Counted from the stretch's first letter, positions 12,256-25,662 are shown. The stretch: DNA of 64,000 nucleotides from Hirudinaria manillensis (GCA_034509925.1 CM067532.1:8303180-8367179), one strand, 5' to 3'. A program made the numbers and translations. The notes: a model not told the origin generated them from the sequence alone.

Positions 12256-15106
12256 ATGAAACTGCTGGCTGGCCTCATTTTATTCTCCATGTTCGCCTGG
12301 ATGTTCGGCTCAAATGGAATTCCATCCGTGACGGCAACACCGAGCGTTGAAAAACGTCATCTCAAAACAAGTCAAGTGAAACTAAAGAGGAGAGAAATCA
12401 TTGATTACGTGGATTCTTCCAAGCCAATCCTGTTCGGAGGGAGTTACAACCTCGTCTCCGAGTGGACGGGGAAAAAGGATCCACTAAATTCTGATCAGTC
12501 CTTCGTCTATCGTCACTCAACGGATCTCAAGAATAGGAAAAGAAAGCGTGAAGGCGGCCCCAAATCCGACGGTAAGACAAAAACCGGGAGATCTCCAAAG
12601 AACAAGACGTCTTCGAACAAGCAAAAGGAGAATAAGAAGCACTTGAAAAAAGGAAAAACCTTCGACAACAACTTGAGCGGAAAAGCCAAGAGCGTCGCGT
12701 CGAAGGAGGGGGATTACAGATCGCCTTGGAACTACAATGCCTGGAACGGGGGGGTTTTCAGGAAGGCAGCGAGGTGCGTGGATATTCCAAGTAACATGTC
12801 ACTGTGCAGAGGAGTCGGTTACGATCGCATGAGAGTTCCGAACCTGCTTGATCATGACAGCGAATTAGAGGCAGTGGTTCAATGTGGGTTTGTTTGCTTC
12901 TCCTGAAATTATCAATCGTTTATTTGTATGGCTGTGTTTGTTTGTAAACAACTTTAATTGTTGTTTTTGAGGCGTTTTGTTGTGAAGTCATGCATTTGCT
13001 CCGCTATGGTCTTTATATCTTCCGATTATTATTCCCTGTCAAAATCAAAAAGGTGAAAGTTGAGCGATTCAAATTTTAAGGCGTTTGCACTTTACTCTAG
13101 TAACCAACTTAACAATAGCCTAAACACATTATCCCTAAATCACATTATCATGTGCGTACCTTCCAAACGCCTAACCCAACCATGACCCGTAGGCTTAAGA
13201 GTTGAAAATCTATTATTTGAATTAATGATGTTTAGTGCAGACTCCAACAGTATTAACAAACTAAATAATATATTTTTGACGGCGACGTTGACGACGATGA
13301 TGATAATAGTAATAGTAATAATAAATATTTTAATATATTTTCAGCATCCTACTGGGTTCCTCTGTGGTCGTCTAAATGTCACAGAGACACGAGAATATTC
13401 CTCTGTTCCATGTTTGCACCGGTCTGCATGGAACAGCCCATCTACCCTTGCAAGAGTCTCTGCGAGGCAGTGAAAAACTCGTGCGTCGAACGGATGAACA
13501 AGCACGGCTTTCCATGGCCAGAATTCTTGGAATGCGACCAATTTCCAGACGACACCCAACTCTGCATCGGGATCAGAGATGAGAAAGAACTGGATAGCAG
13601 TGAGTTCGATGAGTATTCTTGTTGTTGCTGTTGTTGTTGTTGTTTTGTCGATGTTGCTTTATGTTGTAAGCGTTTTCCTCCCTCAAAAAATTAGCGAGAA
13701 ATGCGTTACTCTGGGTTACTCTGAGTAATATTACTCTGTGCTTAATTAGCCTTTGCTCTGTAGTGTCAGGTGATTATATTCCCGAGAGGAATGAATTTTA
13801 AATGAAAGCACCGAGAAAGCTATTTATATGCCTTTTGCGAACAATTCAATAGATCCTATTCAATGGGTTCTACAAATTTTTCTTGCAAATTGCTTGCTTT
13901 TGCTCCTCGTTGATTCGAAGTGGCAAAGTCCAGAAGCTATTGTTGGGCATCTTTACGAAAAGGATGAAATGTAACGACGCTCGACCGCGCTTGTTCGACC
14001 CAACAACTCGAATAATTGGCGGATTATTTCGGAGGACAGAGCAATCAAGCACGAAACCCGTTGAGAAGTATTGCTGAGAGGCTGTTCCATGAAAAGGGGG
14101 TTTCAAAGCTCGAGAGTTCACGCGGTGTAAACTGGCTCCTAGACAAACTTCCACGTCGTCGCTGCAAATCCCTTGTAATGGGATTCAAGTTGAAATAATC
14201 AGGGCTAAGAGCTCTGTTTATTTGATTGCAAATCGAACTGACAGCTGTTTATTTTCAATTTGACGGCTCTCCCTCTGCATTAACTGAAATGTACCCAAAT
14301 GCATGGATTCATGCCGCAGCGAGGAGAAATGGAGAGCTTAATGTACACATATTTCGGCACGTTCGGTTTGTTTTCTTACGACCACCATAGCCACGTGCCG
14401 ATGAAAAATCGCTGGCAGAAGTAATCAGAGACAGAAAATGGATTCCACAAGATGTCGTTGGCCGCCTCATTTCTGATAATGACATTTTCACGCTTCAAAT
14501 GACAATTTTTCCATTTTCCAGGCGACAAATGTTCCGTCTGTTCTCCGGCCGATTCGATGGAAAACGTCATTGACAATTTTTGCAACGCGGAATTCGGTGA
14601 GGAATCGCAATTTATTGCACTCGAATCGTCAAATCTTAAGACTCAACCATACAATCGTTTACTAATCCGATAATTGTCATTCAGTGGCTAAGATCACAGT
14701 GGAGCGTTCAGAAGCCGTCAATGGGGATTTGAAGCTCATCTCAAACATCAAAAAGAAGATCTACAAGAAACCACAAGAGAACAGGAGACAATTGGCAATG
14801 GCCAGAGAATGGATGATCCAAGATTACGCCAAATGCGATTGTCCTTTTGCCACTAGTCTACGAGTTCACAAAGGCAGAGAACCACGCTCCACTGACGCCG
14901 CCGAGCAGCAAAAGACGCAGCCAGCAGAGTCAAGAAAGAAGCCTTTCAAGGAAAATCAGTTTCTCGTCATGGGGAGCAGAAAGAAAGGACACAGGTTTGT
15001 CCTGTCCTTCATTCAACCGATCAAACGGGGTCAGTCGGTTCTGAACAAGGCCATGAAGATGCTGACAGCCGATAACAAGAAGATGTGTAGTACGATGAGC
15101 GGCTAA
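12256..15106 (+). CDS. Secreted frizzled-related protein (SFRP1/2/5 type)
   Basis: Four exons: join(12256..12883, 13345..13599, 14522..14596, 14685..15106), 459 residues. A signal peptide (MKLLAGLILFSMFAWMF) is followed by an unusual lysine/arginine-rich stretch of about 130 residues. Then comes a Frizzled cysteine-rich domain with ten cysteines (CVDIPSNMSLC, MRVPNLLDHDSELE, WVPLWSSKCH, FLCSMFAPVC, PIYPCKSLCEAV). After a short CSVC exon the last exon encodes a netrin-like (NTR) domain, including CDCPF. SFRPs are secreted proteins that bind Wnt ligands and modulate Frizzled signalling. The PNLLxHxS and PIYPC signatures fit the SFRP1/2/5 group better than SFRP3/4. A 25-residue polar insert interrupts the NTR domain. 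Splice phases are all 1, typical for extracellular modules. Confidence 0.93.
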
Positions 15107-17144
15107 AGAAAAAGATGGAGAATGTTGTTTTGAAAGATGAATGAGCTTCGACAATACGAGACGTTTTTTTTATTCATTTCTCATCGAATGACGACGCTAG
15201 TCCTGAAGGCTTGTTTGTTTGTTAGATATTTCCATTTTTTCGCCCACTTTCATTTATTGCAGGGTAGATTTTTTTTTCTAGGAATATTTCTTGAACTTTT
15301 GTCATTGACTTTTTTATATTTTAAATGGCGCTTTTAATCCCCCAATTAATCTCTTAAATAAATCAACTCAAATGCAAATTCGAAATTAAAAGTTTGATCG
15401 GCTCGCCATAAGCAAGTGCTACGATAATTATGCGTATTTTCTCGAAAGAAAGTTGGCGTTGTAGTTTCTGTCAAGTTTGTTGTCATATTTTATCGATTAT
15501 TGGAGTGAAATTAAGGCGTGCATTTTCTTTTGTATTACTTTTCAATTGTATGAGCGTGTTTCGTGGAAATCATATAATGAGGCAGACAGCGGCGGTTTAT
15601 GTGACGTTTAAGTTGGTTGAAATTAATCCTTTGACGATGTAAAATTTCGCCGTAACTTTGCTTCTTAACTCCTTGGTAAGATGTTAGTAAATATCAGTTT
15701 TCCTCAAACGAGATATGCGTGAATGAAAATAACACCATCAAGAGAAAGGTAAAGACAATAAAATTGACAATTTTAAATTGTGACACTGCCACATTTCACG
15801 TGAAAGGAGTAAAACTTAAGTTCTGGAAAGAAAATTCTCCTCATTATGTGATTCATTATCAAGCCATCACGATACCTGATTCGATTTTCTCTTTAATAAA
15901 CGACGGATGGTGAACTATTATGAAATATATTCATAGTTTAAGCAAAGGAAGAAGGAATTGTAATAAAATCTAGTGACTGGAGAAATCTTGCCTGACTTTG
16001 AAATGTTCGTAAAATGCATATCTGAGAATCATTCGATCCGCCAAATCGAAAGTTGTATGGGGAAGAAAATTAATTAGCTACCATACGCTTGGAAAAGTTT
16101 TTTATATTTGACAGACCGGTCTGGATATTAAAATTTATTTAATTTATGATACATATTTGTTTTATATTTTTTTATTTTCAAGCTGTTTTAAATTATATAA
16201 AAATAAACCTTTACTTATTGAGGTTAAATAATTTACATATTACATATTTACTTTTTGTGGCTTTGGCTTTACTTTTTGGGGTATACCAAAAGTTAATTAT
16301 TTTTAACTTAAAAAATATTACGTTTAAAACTTGATATTTATTCATATAAAATAAAAATATATACATAAATATTTAATGTGTCACTTACTAAAAAAAATAA
16401 TGATCCGGTAGTCTGAGTGGTATAAATTTATAATCGTTCATAAATATGTTTTAAAAAAATTGTTAAAATTATTAAAAAAATAGTTGTTTAATTTCAAAAT
16501 AATTTTATTTCTGAATTTTGAATACAATAATGGTGGAATATTTTTAGTCAGCTCATTAACCATCATTCGAAGGCATCTTATCGTAATGGTACCTGGTAGT
16601 GCTGCCCTGGTAAGGCCCGTTGTAATTTACATGTATGTTTTTATTGCAGTCGACATTCTTTTTATTAACTTATTTTATTTCTGAATTGCTGGAGGCGCGG
16701 ATCAATCGTTTATCAATTTGTTCTCGATTAAGTTGTTTATGTTGTTAAGATTCTGATCCTTCTAATATTTTGTTTCGATCATTGACATCGGGCCTCGCTT
16801 TACAGCGTTTGGAACATGTATGTAGGTGTTATTTGAAAATTTTTATTCAACTCATTGGATAGTTCGCTTGTATTGGGTTTAACTTGTTTTCCTGTTTCGT
16901 GATGAAATACCACAATATGTAGCAGACATCTACTACCATAATTACCTTCTACTATCGTTAGTAGGTGTAGAAGAAAATAATTACGTTTGGTGTTAACTGA
17001 TTTCAGGATCCATTCCCTTATTAAGAGTTAATGCCAAAAGATTCATTGAATTGAAAAGGATCTGATCTGAATGTTGAGTAATTCCAAATGTTATCGTAAA
17101 CTCTCTAGCTTAAATATCAATCACCAAAATTTAGTTCTCAAGTT
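15107..17144. other. Intergenic between SFRP and SHOC2
   Basis: A 2-kb AT-rich spacer. The first few hundred bases are probably SFRP 3' UTR. No domain-bearing reading frame, RNA gene or tandem array was recognised. Confidence 0.6.
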
Positions 17145-20100
17145 ATGAATCGTAAGGGTAGTACGAAGCTACCTCAAGAGCAAGACAAGGAGAAAGGGGC
17201 GCGTCTTGCGGATTATAACGGTACCCAGTATACACCCGTTCCAAAAAACATGTCCCTCGGCAATGTGGATTCTGAGCCCGCCGCGATAAACCTACAGGAT
17301 TTGAATAGGGAACTCCAAAATGTTCAATGTCCCGTCGAGGAAGCAATGGCATGTCAAAGCGATTCAACTTCTTCGACTCCATCATCCAACATACGAACTG
17401 AAGTCAAAGTAAACGATCGCTTGCATTTTCTCATGGTTGAGTGCTTCCAGGTGATATTCGAATTTGCCTTGCAATAGAGCCGGTCTGCCGTTGAGCCTGG
17501 ACAGAAGCACGTCGTCATTCAAGAATCGGGAACAAAAATTAGGAAGCAAAACAAAAGGAAGAAGACTGAAGTGGTCAGTATTTCTTTGCTTCGTCTAGTT
17601 TTATAGTTTTTTGCAGCTTGAGAGGCTCCCTACAACTTTTTTCTTAACAGCAGTGATTTGGATTAAGTTTCATCTTATTTATTTGCTGTCTTTCCCCTAA
17701 GAGTGCTAAATTTTTAAATGCAATTTGAAAATATTTTTTGACTGGAGCTTCAAAATTTGACTTTCAAACCAATGGGAAGTCATAAAAGCCCATGCTACAG
17801 TTTCGAATAATTTATTTTCTGATATTGAGATTTAAGATGTATGGGATTGAAATGCTTATGTAAATGAGCTAATTGGATGCATGCATTAAATGATTTCCTA
17901 CCAGGATGTCTCAAAAATTCTCCAAAAGTGTAAGGATGATCCTTGCAGCATCAGACTCGACTTGAGCAGACAGCAGGTCAGGAGCTCCTATTTTTATTAT
18001 AAAATAACAAAAAAATAATTTTATTCATTTAGATATCAAGTTTTATTCTAAAACATGTTTTCCCTTGCTTTCAGTTGACAACATTGCCTTCTACCATAAA
18101 AGATGTTAGTAAATAGCTGATATAAACCTAAAAATTATAGAAAGTTTGTCATGGTTTTGAATAATTTTTATGCTTTTTTAGCTTTCCCAGTTGAAGGAAC
18201 TTTATTGCTATGGCAACAAGTTGGTTTCGCTGCCCAATGAGATGGGGTGCCTCCACAACCTGGAAACTCTGGCTTTCAGCGAGAATTCCCTCACAAGTCT
18301 TCCTGATTCGATGGAGAACCTGACGAAGCTCAAACTTCTCGATTTGAGGCACAACAAACTGAATGAGGTAGTTTTTTTCTAGTTTCTATTTTTTTTATAC
18401 AGAAATTGTTATTTTAAGTGATATTTAAGGCCATTTTTATGGACTATATTGGTCTATAAGTGTTGAAGGATGATATTTTGGAATACAAAATTACATGGAG
18501 GTCATTATTATCATTTTATTCTTTAAGATACCTCCAGTCGTTTATAAACTGACATCCCTGACTCAATTATTCCTGAGGTTTAATCGCATTAGAGTCGTTG
18601 ATGACAGAATCAGGCATTTGAAGGTAGGATGATATTGGATGGTCTTGGGTGATGTTGGATGATGTTGGATGGTCTTGGGTGATGTTGGATGATGTTAGAT
18701 GGTCTTGGGTGATGTTGGATGATGTTGGATGGTCTTGGGTGATGTTGGATGGTCTTGGGTGATGTTGGATGATGTTGGATGGTCTTGGGTGATGTTGGAT
18801 GGTCTTGGATGGTCTTGGGTGATGTTGGATGGTCTTGGGTGATGTTGGATGGTCTTGGGTGATGTTGGATGGTCTTGGGTGATGTTGGATGATGTTGGAT
18901 GGTCTTGGGTGATGTTGGATGGTCTTGGGTGATGTTGGATGGTCTTGGATGATATTGGATGGTCTTGGGTGATCTTGGATTTATATATTTATATATTTAT
19001 TTATTGATATTTCATTTAAAATGTTTACTTCTTACGGATGTTCAGCGATTAGTTCCCGTTAATGCCTTCAAGAAATCATTGGATGATTACTTTGGAGACA
19101 GGAAATTTTGTTAAATATAGTTAATTTTAGTTTAGAAGTGTTTTGTTTATGGAGAGTTTTTGTTTCGTTTGTGATTTTTTCTTTGGTGACTTTATTGCTA
19201 TGGGGCTATGTCCTTGCAGTTTTTCTAATAATAATAATGATAATTAATAATAATAATAATAATAATGTGGTAACATTGAAGTTTGATTGGAATCTTTTTT
19301 CACTTGTGATTCTTGCTTCTCCCTTTAAAGAACCTAATAAGCCTGAGTCTGCGAGAAAACAAGATCAAAGAATTGCCTCATGCCATCGGAGAACTGGTCC
19401 ACCTCACCACGTTTGACGTCTCCCATAACCACCTGGAACACCTTCCTGAAGGTTGGAAATGGCAGCCGACGTTGTTGCTTTATTCTTTTCCGACGAACGA
19501 GCTTTGCTTTCTAAATCCGTTCGTTCGACTTTTTAAAATTTTGATCGTCTGCCGTTTATTTATTTATTTATTTAGTCTCGGCTTCGTGCGACGGGCTGTG
19601 AATTATTCGAATAAAAATCATTGATTTATTTCGTGTTACCTTCACACTTTGCTACTAGCTGGATTTTTAAACAGCTGTCCTTGTCAGGGCGCACGTCCTA
19701 ATAAATCTTCTCTTAGTCTCGTGCCAAAAAGCCATTTTCTTTTTCGTCAGTTTTCGGCTGATCAAAACCCCCGCGCGTGTTTCTTCTTCAGAGATCGGAA
19801 ACTGCAGGTCTATCACCAACCTCGACTTGCAGCACAACGAACTCCTGGACGTCCCCGAATCCATCGGCAACCTCTGCAACATCACCCGACTCGGGGTCAG
19901 GTAGGGTTCCGGTTCGTTGCCTCGGCGACGTCTTTTGATGACGACGACGATGATGACGACGACAAACTCCGTACAGGTACAACAGACTGTCCAGCATCCC
20001 CCACTCGATGAGCAGTTGCACTCTTTTGGAGGAGTTCAACGTCGAGGGCAACAACATCTCCCAGCTGCCGGTCGGTCATTCGTCTGCTTTTTTAAAGATC

Positions 20101-23100
20101 ATTGGCGTTGACGTCTGCTTCTCTTTTGCCTTTTTTAGGAGGGTCTGCTTTCGAACCTGACGAGACTGAACAACATTGTCCTGTCGAGGAATGCTTTTTC
20201 CTCCTACCCATCCGGGGGGCCTGCCCAGTTCTGCAGCGTCGTTGTGAGTTTGCGTCGTAAACTCGGCGCCATCTTTTTTTATGGTTCCAGTGCTTAGATG
20301 GCAGATGTTTTATAGAAAACCTCCTGTTTATTTTTTATATATTTTAGTTTTATTTTTACGGGCAATGAATTTATTTGCGAATTCGTTTAATATTTGCCTT
20401 ATCTGAGTATTTATTTTTCATAAGTGGTTGTTTAGATTACAGAGAACCGTTTATACAATAAATTGATAATTGTTTGCAACGAGAGGACTTGTTTTGCCTT
20501 TGGAAGATGCAAGTCGTGCTGAGAATCACTGATACGATGCAATGCGATTTGGCAACTTGCAGCTTTAAAGTAAGCCATAAAAATGTTTTCGTATCCATAC
20601 AGACGATCAACATGGAACACAACCAGATCAACAAAATACCATACGGGATCTTCTCACAGGCTCAAAATCTCACCAAGTTGAACATGAAGGATAACCAGTT
20701 GACTGCTCTTCCATTAGGTTATTAAACCAATATTAATAATAATAATGACATTAACGACATGATTATGATGATGACATTGATAACAATCCATACTGACAAA
20801 CTATTTGCTTGAGGTGGATCTCATAATAAAATAATAGGCACCCATCTTAATAATAGTTTGTGGTCACTGGGTTTGAGGTTTCTTGGTTTGAGGGTGGAAT
20901 GCTAAATAGGAACGACTATTTATTTTTCCATCTCTGTTGCTGCTACAATTGACCAATCAACAGCTTTATAAGTTTAACAAATAGAAAAAGATCTGAACAT
21001 GGAGATGATTTTGAGGTCAATAAATACTTTACAGAAATTTTTCTTTGCTTTGGAAATTTAGTTTCGTTGTAGATGATGATCGGGATAACCAGTTGTCCTC
21101 CCTTGCACTATTTCAGCTATTTCAGTCACATGCTCACACACACTCACAAACATGCACACACACTCACACAAACATGCATGCATGCATTTGTACATACAAC
21201 CAGGCACTCACTTGATCATTGTTAAAGTTGTACTTTAAAGAAGATCAGCATTCTTCCTGAATCCTGCATTGAAATTCTTTTTTCAATGGGACTTTTTCAG
21301 AAGTAAACGACTCGACTCGTGAACCGAGCGCTATCAGTCGTTTAAATTCTTTAAAGTCTTTTGCCAGGGTCGTGTGCACTCGTGTGAATGATTTGATGTT
21401 TTGTTGTTGTTTTTACTGAACTATGTTGTTGTTATTATTTACAAATCTTAGGAGGGTCTGCTTTTGTTATTGTTGTTGTTGTTTAGTTATTGTTGGTGTT
21501 GACGGTGTTATTGTTGTGGTTGCTTGTTTTTGGTGGCAATGTTTTTCAAATCATCTTTTTTCCTGTGCTTTTTTTTGCTGTTGTTGGATGGATGGATGGA
21601 TGGATGGATGGATCTAATCGAAGTGCGATTAAAACTCGTCTGCAGACACAGGCACCTGGATTAACATGGTGGAATTGAACCTTGGCACAAACCAAATCAA
21701 CAGGATCCCCGATGACGTCGACAAGATGGAAAACCTTGAGGTCCTCATACTCAGCAACAACCTACTGAGGGTTGGTGGTGCCCAACAAATCTTCTAATTA
21801 TTATTATTGATATTAAATCATAAACTAATTATTATTATTATAATATTAAATAATAATAATTATTATTATATTATTTATCCATTTGTTTATTAATTTGTTA
21901 TTTATTAATTATTTATTAATAATTGTTGATTCAGAGACTGCCTTCGACTATCAGCAACCTGAAGAAGCTGAGGGTATTGGACGTGGAAGAAAACAAACTG
22001 GAGGCTCTGCCGGGAGAGATAGGTCACTTATTAATATTAATTAATTATTAAAAAGCATTATTAATTCGGTCTTGGATTGAAGAACAGAAATTAAAGTTAA
22101 AACGTTGTTGCCTGCTCGTCATTCTAGGCTTAATAAATTAATAAATATTAATTAATTAATTATTGTTAATTACCAAGTAGTTAATTAATGATGCTTAATT
22201 TGAAGTTGATTAGGGGCTTTTTGCCGAATCGTTCGTGCTGATACTACATTTCAGAGTTCTCAATGTTGTTGTCATTTTAGGCTAGTTGTTGTTCTTGTTA
22301 TTGATGTTGTATGCTCTCTGTTTACCATCCAGGTTACCTGAGCGAGTTGAAGAAGCTGATTGTGCAGTCCAACCAACTGACCAGCTTGCCCAGACAGATC
22401 GGGTGAGAAATAATAAATATTTAACTATTATTACTATTTAATAACTTGTGAAATGAATATATACGACGTATAAGTTTAATTTAAATTTAAAAGATCGGCA
22501 GTCTTCAAAAATTGTGTTAAGTGTCAGGAATGAACATGCCTCATGTGGATTCTTAATTGTTACAATCGATTGATGACTTTGTGATTCACCGATTGATTCG
22601 TTCTATTGATCGACTGCATCGATTGCTTGCAGATTGTTGAGCAAGTTGACATACCTCAGTGCTGGTGAGAACCAACTCACCTCTCTTCCAAGGGAAATTG
22701 GTTTGTTGACCCAAAAGTCTTTAATTAATTAATTAATTATTCTCTCACAAAGTATCTGTTATAACATTCATTATTATTATTATTATCATTATCATCACCA
22801 TCATCATCCTAACCAGGCAACTTGGAAAACCTTGAGTCCCTGTATATCAACGACAATCCGACCTTGAACAGCCTACCCTACGAACTTTCCTATTGCTCGA
22901 ACCTTCAGATCATGAGCATCGAAAACTGTCCCTTGAATCAAATTCCCAATGAAATCGTGGTGGAAGGGCCATCCCTCGTCATCCAGGTTGGAAAATCTTA
23001 GCGGATGTCGGAAGTAGTCGGTTGTTAATCAATCAGCTGATGTTATGCTAATGAGACGTAGAATAATAAAATACTATTGGCTTGGTTTAAAGATTTCTTG

Positions 23101-23276
23101 TTAAGTAATTAGTTAGTTAGTTACTTAGTTATCTATTTTAAATCTTAAAATGTATCTTCTTTTTTTTTTTCTACTTTAAGATTTGCAGATTTTTATGGAT
23201 ACGTGTTGTTTAATGTGTTCTAATTTGTTTCATTCAGTTCCTGAAGATGAAAAGCACTTTCGGGGCCAGCATGTGA
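17145..23276 (+). CDS. SHOC2: Leucine-rich repeat protein SHOC2
   Basis: Seventeen exons: join(17145..17408, 17478..17573, 17905..17976, 18075..18104, 18182..18367, 18528..18623, 19331..19451, 19792..19900, 19977..20070, 20139..20243, 20603..20717, 21646..21770, 21935..22022, 22333..22402, 22633..22700, 22817..22986, 23238..23276), 615 residues, phases consistent. A divergent polar N-terminus is followed by about 20 leucine-rich repeats nearly collinear with SHOC2. Diagnostic blocks include [71 protein letters not shown] and [16 protein letters not shown]2 is a RAS scaffold that, with MRAS and PP1C, dephosphorylates RAF and promotes MAPK signalling. Exons mostly break inside single repeats. 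The predicted C-terminus [12 protein letters not shown] matches the usual SHOC2 ending. Confidence 0.96.
18627..18981 (+). repeat. Minisatellite in SHOC2 intron 6
   Basis: About 355 bp built from two alternating modules, GGATGATGTT (10 bp) and GGATGGTCTTGGGTGATGTT (20 bp), in 20- and 30-bp combinations. It starts within a few bases of the splice donor at 18624. Units are nearly identical, which points to recent or ongoing homogenisation. Confidence 0.95.
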
Positions 23277-25341
23277 TCGGGCGACGGAGAAGTTCTCGTA
23301 GATCGGACGACGCGCGTCACTCGCCGGAGGCCTCTCCCCGTCGTGCTCTGTCGCGCGCGCTTCTCCTCCCCTCTTCTAAATAGTCAGTCGACTCGCGAAT
23401 GATTTGTCGTCGTCGTGGAGACCGCGGGTCGCGCACGGTCGGATCGTAATTTTTATCCTCGATGTCGCTGCTTTTCGGACACATTTCGGCTGTACGTGGC
23501 TTAAAACTATTCGTACCTTTCGGGATTTCCCGCCCCCGGGGCAGACGACGAAGAGCGGATTTTTGTATTTAAGACGTCGAACGCGTCCTCACTTTTTTAC
23601 CAAGGAAGATCGTTTCGGTTGCAGTTCGTGGCGGGAGAGGCGGCAAACGTTCAGTCTGTTTCCTATGCCCCCCCCTACCCAGCCTGTCTATCTTCCCCCT
23701 CCCCTCCTCGACGGAGCGATGTCCACCCCTTATAATCTCGCTTCCTCTCTGTCTCCAAGTGCATGAACTTAAGTTGCTATTTTTTTTTTTTCATTGAAGT
23801 TTCGTCGTCTAAAAGTTTTGACGTTTTTCTATAACGAGTGAGTTGCAAACAGTGATCATGCTTAGATATTTACTAAACTACTACTACTACTGCTACTACC
23901 ACTACTACGGAGGCGGCCGATTGAACCGTCAGGTTTTAGTTTGTCGTCGTTTTTGATCTTAAATTTATTTTTTCCGATCACGATTTTCCCGTGCAGTTCT
24001 GCTGCCGTCGATGCGAGCGAGTGAATCGATCGAACTCGATCGATCGGATAATTACAAAAGCTTCCCCCCTTTTTAGGAATCAACTAAGGCTCCCTGTCGT
24101 TTTTGAATGCCGCCTGCCCGACGTTTTATCATTTCCCTCCTCGTAAATTATATTTTCCACGTTTTTATCAAAATACTTTTAAAATATTTCTCACTCTTTT
24201 GTTTTGACCGGAAGAAAATTTATTGCAGCCACGACTCGGTCTCCAGATGCGGTCGTTCTTTGCTTCTCTGCGAAAACCTCTGATTTGTCATCACGAAAGA
24301 CGGGCTGCCTTCCTTCATCCTTACAAAGTTTCAAAGTTGTCTTGTCGATCTCTTTTGACAGCAGGAAGTGAAGACCATTTCAAAGGAATTCCTTGCCTCT
24401 AATAATACTTGCAATGCGACTGACACGAAGCTAGGAGCTGGGAGGAGGTGTTTGATTGAGATAATTTACAACAATTGCTGGGCTTGGGCTGTGCACGTAA
24501 GTTGTAAATAAAAAGTGAGTTTTATGGCTTGGAAGTTGGACATGTTTCAAGTGGAGGAAAATCAAAGAAGAGATGGCTTGGATGATATTGGTGTAAGTTA
24601 TTTTTGTGGGAACTCAAAATAAGATTTCGTATCATTGCTTCGCGATGTCTGCAGAGAGAACATTAATGTCAGGTGGCGGGGAGAATTTGTTGCAATTACT
24701 TAACTAATTAGCGTTTAATTAATGGGGGCTGATTTAAAAGCTGGAAGGATTCTGTCATTTGACGCCAATTATTATGATTGCTAGAGGGGATTTATGAATC
24801 TGGTCCCAATATTTTAATGTTTGTTAAAATCCGTCCTTCTAAAAATAGAATTCACTCTTTAAGAATTCTATTCAGTAAAATTCCTTACTAACAGACAAAG
24901 GCCGCCTAGCGTTGCGAAAATATTTCACCTTGGGAGCGAATTAATACTTTTGAGAATAAAAAAATAAAAAGATATCTGAATAGGAAAACAACATTTACTT
25001 CGTTTGACTCACACTTTTGTGAACCTAGTCCCTTTTTAGTTACAATCATAACCGGGTTAGCAAGAGAGAATACAGGTTTAGTTTATCTTATATACAAAGA
25101 AAGAATCTTATACAATTGTTTTAACTGAGGTGGCATCGATAGTGCATCATGGGAAACGGTATGAAGAGATAAAAATTGAATTATCAATCATACATAAAAG
25201 CAAATATATTTTAATTTAATAAAAACGCATTTTGATGATATATTTATTTTATAAAATTGAATAAAGATTTGTTTTGGAAAAATGTTGCATAAATCGAAAA
25301 ATAAACTGCTAAGCCAACAACTTCAATAAATGCTAGAGAAA
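23277..25341. other. SHOC2 3' flank and spacer, with a CpG-rich block
   Basis: Directly after the SHOC2 stop, about 23270-23740 is clearly richer in G+C and CpG than the surrounding DNA (for example GACGACGCGCG at about 23306). The rest is ordinary AT-rich spacer. Open frames at 23183-23383, 23404-23766 and 23862-24083 show no domain and look like products of the base composition. About 25100-25341 is probably 3' UTR of the minus-strand gene that follows. Confidence 0.5.
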
Positions 25342-25662
25342 CTAGTCTACCTCCATCTTCACCGCTTCAACTCCTTTTGATTTTGCGCCATATTTGGCCA
25401 AAGTTTCATTAAATCTGTCATGCAGTCTCTTCATGTAATACAATTTGGCAGCGCGATCTTCATCGTCCATTTTTCGCTGGATTTCGTTCATCTCTTCTTC
25501 AGTCACTACTTCTCCCTCGTCATTCTTACATTGGGATCTTACCCGCTTTGCCTGCAACACCTTGCGTTGGACGGGGCCAATTTTTAGATTAAGTTTCAGA
25601 TCATCTGGAACGATTTCCATTGTTTCATTGTGTACTGATGTTATTGTCTGCTGGTCTGCCAT
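25342..25662 (-). CDS. Unidentified small charged protein, 106 residues
   Basis: A single uninterrupted frame from ATG (25662) to stop encodes a hydrophilic protein rich in Glu, Lys, Asp and Arg with no signal peptide or membrane segment. Notable segments are PDDLKLNLKIGPVQRKVLQAK, cut short here to the block before KRVRSQ, and a C-terminal part likely to be helical (EEEMNEIQRKMDDEDRAAK, LHDRFNETLAKYG). It is recognised as coding by its balanced codon usage and lack of low-complexity sequence, unlike the surrounding DNA. It is intronless, unlike all its neighbours, so it could be a small nuclear or complex-subunit gene or a retrocopy. I do not recognise the family. Confidence 0.6.
   Translation of the reverse strand: MADQQTITSVHNETMEIVPDDLKLNLKIGPVQRKVLQAKRVRSQCKNDEGEVVTEEEMNEIQRKMDDEDRAAKLYYMKRLHDRFNETLAKYGAKSKGVEAVKMEVD

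Noticed and set aside
18627-18981. Regular repeats as a CRISPR-like array
   Set aside because: Units are contiguous with no unique spacers, and the sequence lies in an animal intron.
23404-23766. 120-codon frame after SHOC2
   Set aside because: Low-complexity Ser/Pro/Arg content caused by the CpG-rich block; no start context or domain.
24523-24596. Possible first exon starting with MAWKLDMFQVEE and ending at a GT donor
   Set aside because: No downstream exon could be found before the minus-strand gene at 25342.
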